A DNA stretch of 64,000 bases from Rhynchopus euleeides (GCA_963210315.1 OY723291.1:186001-250000); one strand, 5' to 3'. Positions 32,861 to 44,418 are shown, numbered from the stretch's first letter. Notes: a model not told the origin generated them from the sequence alone. Program-made: numbers and translations.

Positions 32861-34513
32861 CTAGATGTAGTGCGCAGCGTCTGCCGCATGGTTGGCATAC
32901 AGCACCTTGCAGAGCTCGATGTCGCGCTCCAGGTCTGCCCAGCGGGAGGAGTGGGGGCAGGCTGCCTCTATCACTCGTAGGTCGCTGGACGCCGAGTCGC
33001 ACACACGCAGCATGGCTTGGGCACTCAGCAGGTTGTGCTGGAAGGCCTTCAGCGCTGCGCCAGGATAGGTCTTGAAGAAGCAGATAGGACGCCCGTTGCA
33101 GTTGGCGTCGTGCGGCACGGATGTGCTCGCCTCATCCGCACTGACACAGTGCATGAACACTGCCATCACGTCCTGTGCATAGTTCTCAAGCATGAGTTCC
33201 CCGCAGTGCAGGTCCCACTCGCCTGTGTCCCCAACCAGGATGTATTGGTTGCGCTCCACCCCGCCCACATCCGGGTGGGTGCACGTGCTGAGCGTCTCCC
33301 GGAAGTTGTGAAATTTCCGCAGCCCCCGGTTCTCCACACGCACCCACTCCGCGACGCTGCCGTAGAGCACGCAGCCCTTGTCCCACCCGATCCCCCAGTT
33401 GGGATGCCCGTTCGCCTCGCCGACCTGCTGGAACACCTTCACCACCGAGTGGTGCTGTGTGGGTGTGGGGGGTGGGACAGATTCACCCCGCTTCAAGACG
33501 AGAATACCCACCCTCACCCACACACCCCCCTGCTGCACATCCGGGTCTGGCATACCGGTCCCAGCTTCAGCGCAGGCCCCAGTTCTTTGGCTCGCGCCGT
33601 GAGGACTGCGACAGGGGCGGGATGTTCGCCTGGGGGCAAGCCGTGACTGCTAAGCTCCAGCGCAAACTGCGCCACACCCGGGTAGATCGCTCCCCGTGAA
33701 TACTGCGGCAGGGGGTGGGTGTGACGGTGTGGAGAGTGGAGGGCATCAGCAGGTCTCTCCCTTAACAGAAATACGCTCAACAGAAAGGTTGGCGTGTCAC
33801 TCGTGTTGTGTGCCATCGGCATACCTGAGAGTCGACGCCGCCCAGCGCGTACCCCATGATGTTGTAGTTCCCAGAGGATTTTATTGTGTCGTCGATGTCG
33901 AAGATGGGCTGCATGCGGCGCGCCTCCCGCGACGACGTCTCCGCAAAGCCCTTCCGCTGCGCAGGGTCCGTCGGCGACGGCACCTCGCTGCCAACCCCAC
34001 CCCCCCGTGTGGGGCGCCGCGTCAGCCCCACCGAGCTGCCCCCCGCAGCAATGCTCTGCAGACGTGGCGTGGTGCACCCCCCACAGGCAGACACGCCCCC
34101 CCCACAGTAGAACCTATGGCCAGGCATACCTCGTCGCCGATTGTTTTATACGTCGGATGTTTGCGCCGGCGTTGCCCGCGGAGGCAGACGAGGGCCAGGA
34201 CTATCAAGGCTGTGGCGTGATGTGATGTGGTGTGAAGGCCCCACATAGGGACCACACCAAGAGCGGGTTGATCGGTGTGATCTGTACAGTACTGTGCTGC
34301 ACTGTATATAAGAAGATGGCGATATGTGTTGCGAGGCATACAGGTAGGCCCCAAGATGAGCACCGCTGGGTTGAGTGTGGACGCCCCTCTGCGTGGCAGC
34401 TGTGTGCCGTGGGTCTGCGCCGCACCGCCATCTGCCCCTGCCTCCTGCCGCAAGGAGGCGCTCTCGCGCGCACGGCGGTGCTGCCTGTGGCGGTGCCCGC
34501 CGTGGTCTGCCAT
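32861..34513 (-). CDS. App1-type (DUF2183) phosphatidate phosphatase-like membrane protein
   Basis: Five exons, 34513-34342, 34209-34130, 34055-33825, 33702-33556 and 33454-32861, give 407 residues. All four introns begin GTATGC. The N-terminus is His/Arg-rich. A single hydrophobic segment (about residues 48-66) is split by intron 1 and followed by RGQRRRKHP, so a cytosolic catalytic part is likely. The catalytic DxDxT motif of the family reads FDIDDTIKSSG (residues 135-145), and a later PVAVLTARAK matches the second conserved block. Yeast App1 dephosphorylates phosphatidate to diacylglycerol at endocytic sites. The membrane anchor is unlike yeast App1. The start is the first in-frame ATG upstream of the hydrophobic segment; the frame is open a little further. 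Confidence 0.8.
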
Positions 34514-36318
34514 CAGCCTGCGCCGATGCTCGCCACAGGGCGAGCCGTCACACGCCCCGTCCCCCAACCACGCCCCGCGCTTAGCTTACCCCTGCACAGC
34601 GGGCGGGCGTGCGACCATGGGGAGGGGGGTGACGGGCGGGGGTGGGTGTGGGCCGGCAGGATGCCTGCCAAGTGCACCCGTCCCCCTGCAGGAGGTGGTG
34701 GGTGGTGTGTGGTCTGGCAGCATGGGGGCATGGAGGCAGGGGGTTGGAGGTGCAGTGTGAGGTGGGTGAAAATGAAAAAAGGGAACCGCAGAGGCGGCGG
34801 GTGGCGGGGCACTGTTCTAGCACACGCAAAGGCTGAAGCTATCGGGTGCCCTTCGTTGGCCACCGCTGGCATCCATTCCCGACCCCCGGGGGGGCTGTTC
34901 GTTCGTTCTGATGGTGCTGTCTGGTGACAGCTGGGCTCAGTAGGCTGGCGGAAAGATCGATTGCCGCCATGTCATTTATGAAACCTTCACCCTGCCTACT
35001 TTTTCCGATGTACTCTTTACGAAGATTTTTTTACTGTTTTCGTTCGCAGCGCTGTTCCGGGCTTTCAAAAAACCCTGGAGCTTGAAGGTTGAAAAGATAC
35101 AAACTGCACTCTTTGACTCTCCGCCACACCACAACACCAATACTAGATCCGCACCCCCCCCCCTTCTTGCCTGTTGTTACGACAACACGCTTGTCTGCCC
35201 ACCCGACCCCACGCCACCCCTCCACTCCACTCCAACCACCCCGGCCAACCTACCCCAGACAATTCGGCAGCTCCACCACAGGGCAGTGGAACAGGGGAAT
35301 ACGGAGACGGTTATTGGCTGGCATTCCAAACTATATCGCACCAAGAGAAAGCAACGGCGGCAGCCTCACAGGGCACGCAGGGCATGCCTGTGTAGAACCG
35401 TGGGACGAGAGGCAAAGAGGAGAGAATACAATTGACGTACACCACATTGATCGGGGCCGCTCCTTCTGCCAGGCGCCCCTTTTGCCAAAAACGGCATTGC
35501 GGAGGGCCCACCCCCCCAGAATAGTGAGAAAATGTGAGGCACCCACCGAAAGGTCGAGGCGATCTGCCACAGTTTGCCACGACACACACACAGTGAAGGC
35601 ACCTCAGTGGAAAGAACTCAGTGGGGGGGGGGGGAGACCTTCACTCAACGGTGCAGAACGGTGAGCCGGCTAACGATATAGGTTGCAGCGCGCCTGACAC
35701 ACTTTTGACACAGAGTGAAGGCACCCAGAGATGTATGGTGCACCCGCAACAAGCGGTTGGAGACCCGTGAAGAGGAAGGTAGAAGGGGGCAAAAGGTGCG
35801 CTTTGAAGGCTGGGCCTTGAGAATCAGCGGGGGGGAGAGGGGTGGAAGGACCCAGCGGAGGGGATTCGTCGGATCGTGAGGATCCGGTGAACACCACCAC
35901 CCGCCTGTTTTGTTAGGTGCCGTTGTGAGGTCCCGTTGTTAGGTAACGGGACATCTCCCCTCCGCCCCCCCTCCCCCGCCCCCCAAAAGTTCCCACTCCA
36001 AAAAATAGAGATGCACAAGAACCACCACCACCACCACCACCACCCCCTCCAGGCACAAACAGGGATGCAAATCCAAATCCAAAATAATAGGAGGGCGCCG
36101 GACGGCAAACCCTCCGAAGCGCACAGCACTCATCTGCCCGCCCCCCCCCCCCCCGCTCCCACTCACCCATTACAATTTGCAGATTGCTTTGCGCTGCAGG
36201 GAAGCACAAACGCGAGCGCATCAGCACCCTCCCAACACACCTTCCTGCCCTTTGATGCGATCCTCACTCTCCACACAACGGTGCTGCCTCCACCTACACT
36301 CCCCCACCCCACACGCTC
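34514..36318. other. Intergenic, nothing recognised
   Basis: 1.8 kb without a supported gene. A CAC-triplet run on the plus strand near 36020-36045, a C tract at about 36146-36156 and a G tract near 35622-35632 are the main landmarks. Confidence 0.5.
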
Positions 36319-39300
36319 TCAATACGCAAGGTGTCGCGGCTGCAGCGGCGAGACACGCCCGGAACCCGCCGGCGAGTCACGGCGCCTCTGCCCCGCAGGG
36401 CCGCTGCGCGACCTCCGCCCTGTGGACCCCTTCCCAGCGCTGCGGCGCTTGCCCCCCGGCGGCGTCAGGTCGGGGGAGGTGGCACGCACAGGGCGCCCCG
36501 TCGAGGGCCAGGCTGAGAACGGGCTCCCGGCAGGAGACTGCTCCACGGCAGCACCCTGGGGCGACAGCCCCACAGACGATATCCCTGAGATGCCTGACGA
36601 GGTGCTGAAAGACTGCTGCAGGGTCGCTTGCAGGCCATCGCCTGCGGGGCTGTCATCCACCAGGGAGCGGATGCTCTCCTGTGCGGCTGCACGGCGCTGG
36701 TCAGCAAAGGTCCAAAACACAAGCGCTTTGTTCTTCTGCGCCTCCAGCGCGGCGCACCGCTGCATCAGCGTGCCGCACCGCCTGCACGACCTGAGCTCCC
36801 CCGGCGCGGACTGGGGGGTGTGCAGCGCGTCGGGCTGCGCCGTCTCCCCGTCGCACTCCTCATCCTCCGCGCTTGCCGCGTCGTCCCCCCCAGCGGCACT
36901 CCCCCCTGTGCTCTCGACGAGGCGCTCGACGCGGTCCGCGGCCTCGCAGCGCCGCCGCGCCGCCTCACCCCACAGGCGCGCAGTGTGCTGCCGCTGCCCG
37001 CACAGCTGGCGGTAGGCTGTGTCGAGTTGCTCACGCGCCTCTCGCTCCTCCTGCAGCTGGCGGCGCAGCTCGGGGGTGGTGTCCTGTGTGGTCTGCGCGG
37101 ATGATTCTGTGTAGCGGCGGCGTGTGGGGAGGCACTGCGTCGCGGCGCTGCGGGTGTGCGGCGCGCACTGCGATGCGGCGTGTGAGGCAGGGGCGGGTGG
37201 GGTGGCCAGCTGCTGCTCGAGGGACCTGGCGCGTGCGTCGCGCTCCCGCGCGAAGGCGGTGCACCGCTCCACCCCCCTGCGGAGGGCCCCGCGGTTGCGC
37301 GACATGCCGTCGACCTGCTCCGCCAGGTGCTGCGCCTCTGCGCGTGACAGACGCAGAGCCTCGCCCTGCCGCTCCAGCAGGGTCACCAGCTCTGCGTTTT
37401 GCGCGTCCGTGTCCTGCAGGGCTCCTTCCAGCGAGGCGGCATCCTGCGACGCCATCGCAGCCTGCCATAGCGCTGCGAGGCCTGTGTGCCACTCGCTGTG
37501 GAGGGCGTGCCGTGCTGCGGTCTGTGCAGTGTCGAGCTCTGCCAGGCGCCCTGCAGCCCACCCGGCAGCAAGGGCGGCAAGGCTGCTGCTCGCTGCGGCT
37601 GTGAGGCGGCTGCGTGCCGAGCATTCGATGTCGGCCACGGCCTGTACAGGGGCTGGGCCTGTGGTGTGGGTGCCGCACGCTGCTGCGACCATCTCGACAA
37701 CGTCATCCCACTCTGCAGACAGCTGCGTGTGTGCTGTGATCTGTGCTGTGTGTCCGGTGCCAAGGATGCCCCGCAGCAGGTGCTGTGCGGAAGCGCCGTC
37801 CTGCAGGGTGCGCTGTGCGGCCTCGGCAGCCTCGATGGCCCGGTCTGCCAGGCCCTCTGCCGCCCCGCCCTGTGTGTGGCCCAGCACCTCCGACACGCGG
37901 CACAGCGCGCTGCCGTGTGACGCTGCGGTGCACTCAGCAGAGGTGTGGCGTGCCTGTGCCTCGGAGGCAGTAGAGGCCAGGCGGCGGCACTCCTGCAGTG
38001 CCGTGTCGCGTTGGGACGTGCACTCCGCCACCTCCATGCGCAGGGTGGACACAACGTCGGCGATAGCCGTGTCGATGTCTGTGGGTGGTGCCCCCTCAAG
38101 AAGGGTGATCTGGAGGCAGCTTGCCAGCTGGGTGCGATGTGACTGCGCATGAGCAGCGGCGGTGTGGGCGGCTTCGACGAGGTTGTCGTCAATGCTGCCG
38201 GCGTGCAGTGTGGAGATCAGCATGCGCAGCGTGGTTTCCATCTCGTCGGTGCGGTGTTGTGCTGCTGCTGTGGAGCCCCTCAGCCTTGCAGCCTCCTGCT
38301 GTGCACCGCCAGCTGCTGCCTCTGCGGCCACCGCCACAGCCCGCAGGCGTTGTCTGGACTCCTCGTGCTGCCGTGTGTGCACCTCCTGCGCAGCGGCTGC
38401 TGCCCGCACCGCCTGCGTGTGCTCTTCAGACGCCTTCGCAGCTGCCGCTTCGGCTGACACCACCACGGCCTGCAGGCGCTGTGCCTCTGCCCGGCAGGCA
38501 GCACCCTCCTCGCGCATGCTGCGCACCGCTGCTGCGGCAGCCTGGACGAATGATTTGAGGCCGGGGCTAGTGCATGTCTGGGGAAGAGCAGCAGCGAGTT
38601 GCGACATCACCGTGGTGGATGTGGCCACTGCTTCTCCGTGCAACCGGCTGGCCGCAGAGGCAGCCTGCTGGGCGAACAGGGCAGTGCAGTGCGACACCTC
38701 TGTGCAGGCAGCGGCATGGAGTGCGTGTCTTGCCGACACCTCCTGGTCCGCCAGGAGCTGTGCTTCGGCCGCACACATCTGCACCCTCGCATCCTGCAAC
38801 GCACGCACAAGCCCTGCAGCAGCAGTTGCCACAGCACATGCATCCTGTGCCTCGTCAGATGCGACACCGAGCACATCTGCCACGGCTGCCAGGGTTTGGC
38901 CCTGCTGCTCTGCGGCTGCTGCCGTCTCAGCAGCTGCGGCACGCAGGCTGTCGAGCTCTGCAGACAACTCCTGCGCCATCAGGTGTGCCGCTGCCAGGTC
39001 CTCCTGCACAGCGTCCGCTGCCAACTCCGCCTCGGCAGCCTCCTGGCGTGCAACGTCTGCAGAAGTCTCGGCTGACACCACCACGGCCTGCAGGCGCTGT
39101 GCCTCTGCCCGGCAGGCAGCACCCTCCTCACGCATGCTGCGCACAGCAGCACACACGGCAGACAGGGCACCTGCCCACCCCTCCTCCTCAGGCACCTGCA
39201 CCTCACGCGCAACGAACAGAGAAGCTGCCTGCAGGATGCAGGCCACCGTGGCAACAGCGTCGGCCTCGAGGCTACACCTGGCCGCTGCCTCTGTGCCCAC

Positions 39301-42300
39301 CACGTGCTGCACCTGTGATGTGCCTAGCTCTGCACGCAGCTTCTCCACCTCACGCTGGGCTGCAAGCCGTGCCGCCTGCTCGTCTGCCAGATGACTGTCG
39401 TGGCTGTGCAGGGCTGCACCCAGTCTGCCGATCTCCTCCTGAAGGTGACCCGCCTCAGCAGCTTGCGACACGTGCACCTCGTGTGCCGTGCGCTGCGCCT
39501 GCAGCTGCTGGTGCATCATCTCCAGCTCTGATCCCATCTGCTCGGCCTCGCCACGGAGCTTGCCGACTGCAGCCTCGCTGACCATCAGCGACACCTGCAG
39601 GCGCTGCCCTTCCGACTGCAGGAACGACACCTCGGATCGGAGGCACGCAGCCTCCCGTGCGGCAGTGTCGAGCTGGGCTGTCTGCTGCTGTGTGGACTCC
39701 TGCTGCCGTGTGTGCACCTCCTGCGCAGCGGCTGCTGCTCGCACCGCCTGCGTGTGCTCTTCAGACGCCTTCGCAGCTGCCGCTTCGGCTGACACCACCG
39801 CTGCCTGCAGGCGCTGTGCCTCTGCCCGGCAGGCAGCACCCTCCTCGCGCATGCTGCGCACCGCTGCTGCGGCAGCCTGGACGAAGGACGCGGTGTCGCC
39901 TCCAGACACCCAAGGGACCTGGACTGCAGGGGCGAGGTCAGCCTCAAGAGCGTCGATCGCAGCACGGAATCCAAGCGGCACCTGCGGCAAGGCGGCACGC
40001 ACCAGGTGATCCAGGGCCTGCGCCTCGGTTGACGCGGCAGCTTCTGCGGCCTGTCGTGCATCGGTTTCCTCGCAGGCGAGGTGCAGCAGGTCTGCCGCTA
40101 GGCTCTGTGCTTGCAGGGCGTCGTGCCCGCCGCGGATCTGCACCTTCGCATCCTGCAACGCATGCACAAGCCCTGCAGCAGCATTTGCCACAGCGCATGC
40201 ATCCTGTGCCTCGTCAGATGCGACACCGAGCACATCTGCCACGGCTGCCAGGGTTTGGCCCTGCTGCTCTGCGGCTGCTGCCGTCTCAGCAGCTGCGGCA
40301 CGCAGGCTGTCGAGCTCTGCAGACAACTCCTGCGCCATCAGGTGTGCCGCTGCCAGGTCCTCCTGCACAGCGTCCGCTGCCAACTCCGCCTCGGCAGCCT
40401 CCTGGCGTGCAACGTCTGCAGAAGTCTCGGCTGACACCACCACGGCCTGCAGGCGCTGTGCCTCTGCCCGGCAGGCAGCACCCTCCTCACGCATGCTGCG
40501 CACAGCAGCACACACGGCAGACAGGGCACCTGCCCGCCCCTCCTCCTCAGGCACCTGCACCTCACGCACGAGCTCCGATACCGCAGCGGCGGTTCCCGCC
40601 GCCTCCTCGCACGCCAGCACCAGATCGCACCGCAGCAGGGCACACTCTGCCTGGCCCAATGCCAGGGCAGTGCCCACAGAGCAGCCGAAGGCATCTGCCT
40701 CCAGGGCGTGGCGTGCCGCCGCCTCTGCCTGCTGCACCTCTGCTGCGCGCAGGCCGAGGCAGGCCTCCGACTCGCACTGCAACGCCGCCTCTTGCTGCTC
40801 GCGCAGCAGGGCGCACTCGGCTGCAAGGTCGGCCGCACCGCCCTCTGCACGCTGAAGGGCTGCACGCTGTGCCTCCACCGCAACCGCAGCCTCCTGCCGC
40901 AGCGCGTGGGCGGTGCCGGCACTGGGCCCACCACCCGCCACCTGCAGGATGTGCTGCAGGCCCTGCTGGTACCCCTCGGCACCCTCGCGCAGCCTGTCGC
41001 ACTCCTGGGACACGTCGCGCAGCTCCTGCTCCGCCTGCCCCGCTGCCTCCTGTGCAGCCACGGCGTCTGCGCGTGCTGCTGCCAGGTCGGTGCCGACTGC
41101 TGCCAGGCAGCACTCGAGGTCGACGCCATCACCTTCGGAGTCGAGGCCTGCGAGATCTGCCGCACACTGCAGTGCGGCGTCAAGGGTACCCAACGACTCT
41201 GCGTGCGCACCCCTGAGGCTTGTGTACGCATGGCGCAGGTGGTCAACAGTGGCATCCAACCCGCCAGAAGGAGGCAGATGCATCTCGCGGCTCAGCGCCA
41301 GCAGGCGTGTGACCCACCCCTCGAGGGCCGACTCTGCCTCCCCCAGCTTGCACACGAGGGTGTCGCGCTCTGCGCAGCAGCGCTCAGCCTCGTCGCTCTT
41401 CTCCTGCAGGTGCTGCGCCAGCTGGGCCAGGTGCGGCTGCACGTCGCGGAGCTGCTCAGTGGTGTGTGCCTGCAGGGTGGCATGGCGCTGTGCCAGGTCA
41501 TCCACGTCTTGCTCCGCCGCCTGCAGCTTTGCGCAGGTCTGCTGCAGCGCCGCCTCGCTGTGTGCCAAGCGGCGCTCCGTCTCGCCAAGAAGGAGTGTCG
41601 CCTCTGCCAGGTCGTCCTGCAGCTGCCCAGCGTGCGCACGGTGCTCCGACAGTCGGGTTGCGTCCTGCTGTGCCTGGGTGTCTGCTGCTGACGCCTGCTG
41701 GCGGTGGCCCTGTGCCTCGGCGGCCCATGCAGCAGCAGCAGCCGCATGCTGGGTGCGGCACTGCGCAGCAGCCAGGAATGCTCGAGCGGCATCCTCCTCG
41801 GCAGCTAGCTGTGCACGCCGTGCTGACTCCGTGTCGCTCCACAGCGCTGCATGTGCCTGTGACATGATCTCCAGTGACGCGGTCGCGGCGTGTGCCTGGC
41901 GCTGCAGGGCGGCGCAGCGCTGTGCTGACTCGTCGTTTGCGGAAGCAGCTCGCACCAGAGCCTCGTTCAGCTGAGCAATCCCCGAGTCGGACTCATCGAG
42001 TAGGTCCTTCGCTGACAGCAGCTCGGCGCTCTGTGCCTCCACCTTTGCAGTCTGAAGGGCAACCTGGTGCTGCAGCTGCGACACCTCGCGCTTCAGTGTT
42101 GAGACGAGCGCGTCTGCTGCGGTGAGGTCGGCATGCAGCGCGTTCTCAATGTGTGCCGCTTCCTCGCACACAGAGTCGCCACGCGCCGTCAGAGAGATGA
42201 TCTCTGCGTCTGCCTGTGCATTCGACAAGCGGAGGGTCGCGACCTCCTCCCGCAGGGACACGATCTCTGCCTGTGCTGCCGACTCTGTCAGGCGCAGCCG

Positions 42301-44418
42301 CTCCGCCTCGTCACGCAGCGCGTCTGTTGCCACCTCTGTGCTGTGGTGGTCCATCGTGCGCTGGCGTGCCGCCCGGTCCAGCTCGGCAGCAACTGCAGCC
42401 AGCCGCTTGCGCAGCACCGCGCCCTCCGCATCCGCCTCCGCCACACGCCGCTGCAGGGCACCCACCTCGCCACGGCTGTGCTGCAGGCCGTGCTGCAGCA
42501 GTGCCGCCCCGCAGCTGCCCACAAGCGCACCCCACTCCGCCGACTCGCTGCTGGACACACGCTGCCGCGCCTGCGCCTCTGCTGCCGCCACCTGGTGCGC
42601 CATGTCGACGGTGTGCCTGCCGCAGGTGGCTGCGACAAACCTCTCGTGCAGCAGGTTGTAGTCCTCCTCGATCCCCGCACGCTGAGACCGCTCGCGCGCC
42701 GCTGCCGTCTCCACCTGTGACACGCGGTGCGACAGTCGCTCGCTCTGGCGCTGGGCGCGCTGAGCTGCGGCTGCAAACACATGCGCAAGGTGGGTTGAGA
42801 GATCCGACACGCGCTCTGCCGCAGCCAGCTCCAGCTTATAGCGCGCTGTGGCTTCTGCAGACTCCAGCATGCGGGCCCCGCCAGACATGTCCAGCGACAG
42901 GGCGAAGAGCTGCTCCTGCAGGGCAGCCAGGTGGCGGTCCGTCGCCTCATCCTGCTCGGCACGCTCAGCCATCAGCGAGTGGTCTGCGACGCTCCGCTCA
43001 CGCAGGTCGGCAGACAGCTGCAGATTCTTCTCCCGCAGGTCCTCTATGTCGCCCTCGCGCTGCGCAAGCAGGGCGTACAACGTGTGCACCTTCGCACGCC
43101 TGCTGGAGGGCTGTGATGAGCCTGACGAATCGCTGTCGTGCCCGTCACCCGCCTCCACAGTGTGGCCCAGCTGGCGCAGGCGCGACGTTGTCTCCTGGAG
43201 CTGCGACGCAAGGCGCCTGTTGGCATGCTCGAGGGCTGCCAGCTTGTCTTCGTACGATGCCTGCATCTCTGCATACCGCGCATGTGAGTCTACTTCGCGG
43301 TGCACCACAGGCGCGTTGCGCACCTCCCGTGCACGCTCTGCAAAGATGAGTGTGTTCTTCGACTCGAACAGATGGCGCTCGGAGGGGGCGAGCGTCACGA
43401 CGAATGTGGCAATGCCCGTCCCACCCAGAGAATCCTGCAGCAGCCGGGTCAGCTTGGAGTCGCGGTAAGGAACGTGCCGCTGCGTCTTGTCAACCAGCGC
43501 CTGCAGCACGTTGCCCAGCGCCGCAAGGGATGTGTTGATGGCCCGCGCCTCCACCTTCCGCAGCCCCTCGCTGCCGGACTTCTTCAGGCGCTCGCTGCCT
43601 GCGAGATCGACGACACAGAGGCGCCCCCGCAGCACGTGCCGGTGGGCATCCCCGAGGGTCGTGCCCTTCAGCGCGGCATGGTCGCACAGAGTCATCTTCC
43701 GCCTCCGTGCAACCGTCACCATCAGGCAGGAGTGCGAGCGAGACGACTTGGCATTCATGCGTGTCAGGGCTGTGATGCGCCCCTTCTCCGCCACCTGCGC
43801 CACGACGGCGAAGTCTTCGGGCTTCTCAAGGGTAACAGACTTGGCGCCCACCAGGAACACCCCGTTGTCGGGGCACTCCCGGATCTGCAGGGGTGCCGAC
43901 AGCGGCAGCGACGCGCTGTCAGCCTGCAGCGGCACCGCAAGCAGGTCGTGCACCGTGTCGTTATACAGCTGGATCCACTCCAGCGACACGCGGTACTCAT
44001 GGCCAGGATCCCCAGCGATGCAATCAAACACAGCACGCACGCAGCGCGGCACCAGACCGGATTGAGGGGTGATCGCAGCAGACCCACTTCCGTTTGCAGC
44101 TGTGTAGGTCTTGCCAGACCCTGTCTGCCCGTAGAGCAGGAGCGTAGAGTGGTAGCCGTGCATCACGTGGTCCACCCCATGTCGCCCGACGTGCTCAAAC
44201 ACGCTTCCCTGCCCCACGGAAGGACCAAAGACGCCGTCGAAGCAGCGTCCCTCCCTGTCACCACGCAGGCGGACAGACGTCGAGGAGCACACGATCCCAG
44301 GGTCCCCATCCTCGGCCTCCGGTGAGTCGGGGTCGGCGTCGTTGTGGATGAAGGGGCGGACACGGACAAAGACCTGCAGATTGATCCGCTCGGATTGGTA
44401 ACCTGGCGTGCTGGTCAT
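36319..44418 (-). CDS. Giant kinesin with N-terminal motor
   Basis: A single 8.1-kb exon encodes 2699 residues from the ATG in MTSTPGYQ; the frame is open upstream but reads as untranslated leader. The motor occupies about residues 12-385, with the P-loop GQTGSGKT (97-104), switch I NAKSSRSHS (222-230), switch II DLAGSER (271-277) and YRDSKLTRLLQDSLGG. All nucleotide-contacting motifs are intact, so it should be an active microtubule motor. More than 2000 residues of Ala/Glu/Gln-rich coiled coil follow, including two near-repeated blocks (nucleotides about 38380-39230 and 39715-40570). The C-terminus is basic and Gly/Ser/Arg-rich, a possible second microtubule or cargo site. Subfamily cannot be assigned by eye. 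Confidence 0.93.
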   Translation of the reverse strand: MTSTPGYQSERINLQVFVRVRPFIHNDADPDSPEAEDGDPGIVCSSTSVRLRGDREGRCFDGVFGPSVGQGSVFEHVGRHGVDHVMHGYHSTLLLYGQTGSGKTYTAANGSGSAAITPQSGLVPRCVRAVFDCIAGDPGHEYRVSLEWIQLYNDTVHDLLAVPLQADSASLPLSAPLQIRECPDNGVFLVGAKSVTLEKPEDFAVVAQVAEKGRITALTRMNAKSSRSHSCLMVTVARRRKMTLCDHAALKGTTLGDAHRHVLRGRLCVVDLAGSERLKKSGSEGLRKVEARAINTSLAALGNVLQALVDKTQRHVPYRDSKLTRLLQDSLGGTGIATFVVTLAPSERHLFESKNTLIFAERAREVRNAPVVHREVDSHARYAEMQASYEDKLAALEHANRRLASQLQETTSRLRQLGHTVEAGDGHDSDSSGSSQPSSRRAKVHTLYALLAQREGDIEDLREKNLQLSADLRERSVADHSLMAERAEQDEATDRHLAALQEQLFALSLDMSGGARMLESAEATARYKLELAAAERVSDLSTHLAHVFAAAAQRAQRQSERLSHRVSQVETAAARERSQRAGIEEDYNLLHERFVAATCGRHTVDMAHQVAAAEAQARQRVSSSESAEWGALVGSCGAALLQHGLQHSRGEVGALQRRVAEADAEGAVLRKRLAAVAAELDRAARQRTMDHHSTEVATDALRDEAERLRLTESAAQAEIVSLREEVATLRLSNAQADAEIISLTARGDSVCEEAAHIENALHADLTAADALVSTLKREVSQLQHQVALQTAKVEAQSAELLSAKDLLDESDSGIAQLNEALVRAASANDESAQRCAALQRQAHAATASLEIMSQAHAALWSDTESARRAQLAAEEDAARAFLAAAQCRTQHAAAAAAWAAEAQGHRQQASAADTQAQQDATRLSEHRAHAGQLQDDLAEATLLLGETERRLAHSEAALQQTCAKLQAAEQDVDDLAQRHATLQAHTTEQLRDVQPHLAQLAQHLQEKSDEAERCCAERDTLVCKLGEAESALEGWVTRLLALSREMHLPPSGGLDATVDHLRHAYTSLRGAHAESLGTLDAALQCAADLAGLDSEGDGVDLECCLAAVGTDLAAARADAVAAQEAAGQAEQELRDVSQECDRLREGAEGYQQGLQHILQVAGGGPSAGTAHALRQEAAVAVEAQRAALQRAEGGAADLAAECALLREQQEAALQCESEACLGLRAAEVQQAEAAARHALEADAFGCSVGTALALGQAECALLRCDLVLACEEAAGTAAAVSELVREVQVPEEEGRAGALSAVCAAVRSMREEGAACRAEAQRLQAVVVSAETSADVARQEAAEAELAADAVQEDLAAAHLMAQELSAELDSLRAAAAETAAAAEQQGQTLAAVADVLGVASDEAQDACAVANAAAGLVHALQDAKVQIRGGHDALQAQSLAADLLHLACEETDARQAAEAAASTEAQALDHLVRAALPQVPLGFRAAIDALEADLAPAVQVPWVSGGDTASFVQAAAAAVRSMREEGAACRAEAQRLQAAVVSAEAAAAKASEEHTQAVRAAAAAQEVHTRQQESTQQQTAQLDTAAREAACLRSEVSFLQSEGQRLQVSLMVSEAAVGKLRGEAEQMGSELEMMHQQLQAQRTAHEVHVSQAAEAGHLQEEIGRLGAALHSHDSHLADEQAARLAAQREVEKLRAELGTSQVQHVVGTEAAARCSLEADAVATVACILQAASLFVAREVQVPEEEGWAGALSAVCAAVRSMREEGAACRAEAQRLQAVVVSAETSADVARQEAAEAELAADAVQEDLAAAHLMAQELSAELDSLRAAAAETAAAAEQQGQTLAAVADVLGVASDEAQDACAVATAAAGLVRALQDARVQMCAAEAQLLADQEVSARHALHAAACTEVSHCTALFAQQAASAASRLHGEAVATSTTVMSQLAAALPQTCTSPGLKSFVQAAAAAVRSMREEGAACRAEAQRLQAVVVSAEAAAAKASEEHTQAVRAAAAAQEVHTRQHEESRQRLRAVAVAAEAAAGGAQQEAARLRGSTAAAQHRTDEMETTLRMLISTLHAGSIDDNLVEAAHTAAAHAQSHRTQLASCLQITLLEGAPPTDIDTAIADVVSTLRMEVAECTSQRDTALQECRRLASTASEAQARHTSAECTAASHGSALCRVSEVLGHTQGGAAEGLADRAIEAAEAAQRTLQDGASAQHLLRGILGTGHTAQITAHTQLSAEWDDVVEMVAAACGTHTTGPAPVQAVADIECSARSRLTAAASSSLAALAAGWAAGRLAELDTAQTAARHALHSEWHTGLAALWQAAMASQDAASLEGALQDTDAQNAELVTLLERQGEALRLSRAEAQHLAEQVDGMSRNRGALRRGVERCTAFARERDARARSLEQQLATPPAPASHAASQCAPHTRSAATQCLPTRRRYTESSAQTTQDTTPELRRQLQEEREAREQLDTAYRQLCGQRQHTARLWGEAARRRCEAADRVERLVESTGGSAAGGDDAASAEDEECDGETAQPDALHTPQSAPGELRSCRRCGTLMQRCAALEAQKNKALVFWTFADQRRAAAQESIRSLVDDSPAGDGLQATLQQSFSTSSGISGISSVGLSPQGAAVEQSPAGSPFSAWPSTGRPVRATSPDLTPPGGKRRSAGKGSTGRRSRSGPAGQRRRDSPAGSGRVSPLQPRHLAY
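38380..40570 (-). repeat. Internal duplication in the kinesin coiled coil
   Basis: About 850 bp at 38380-39230 reappears at 39715-40570, offset 1335 to 1359 bp. The offset shift implies small in-frame indels. Repeated peptide landmarks are VRSMREEGAACRAEAQRLQA, SEEHTQAVRAAAAAQEVHTR and LAAVADVLGVASDEAQDACA. A unique stretch of about 0.45 kb separates the copies. Confidence 0.9.
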
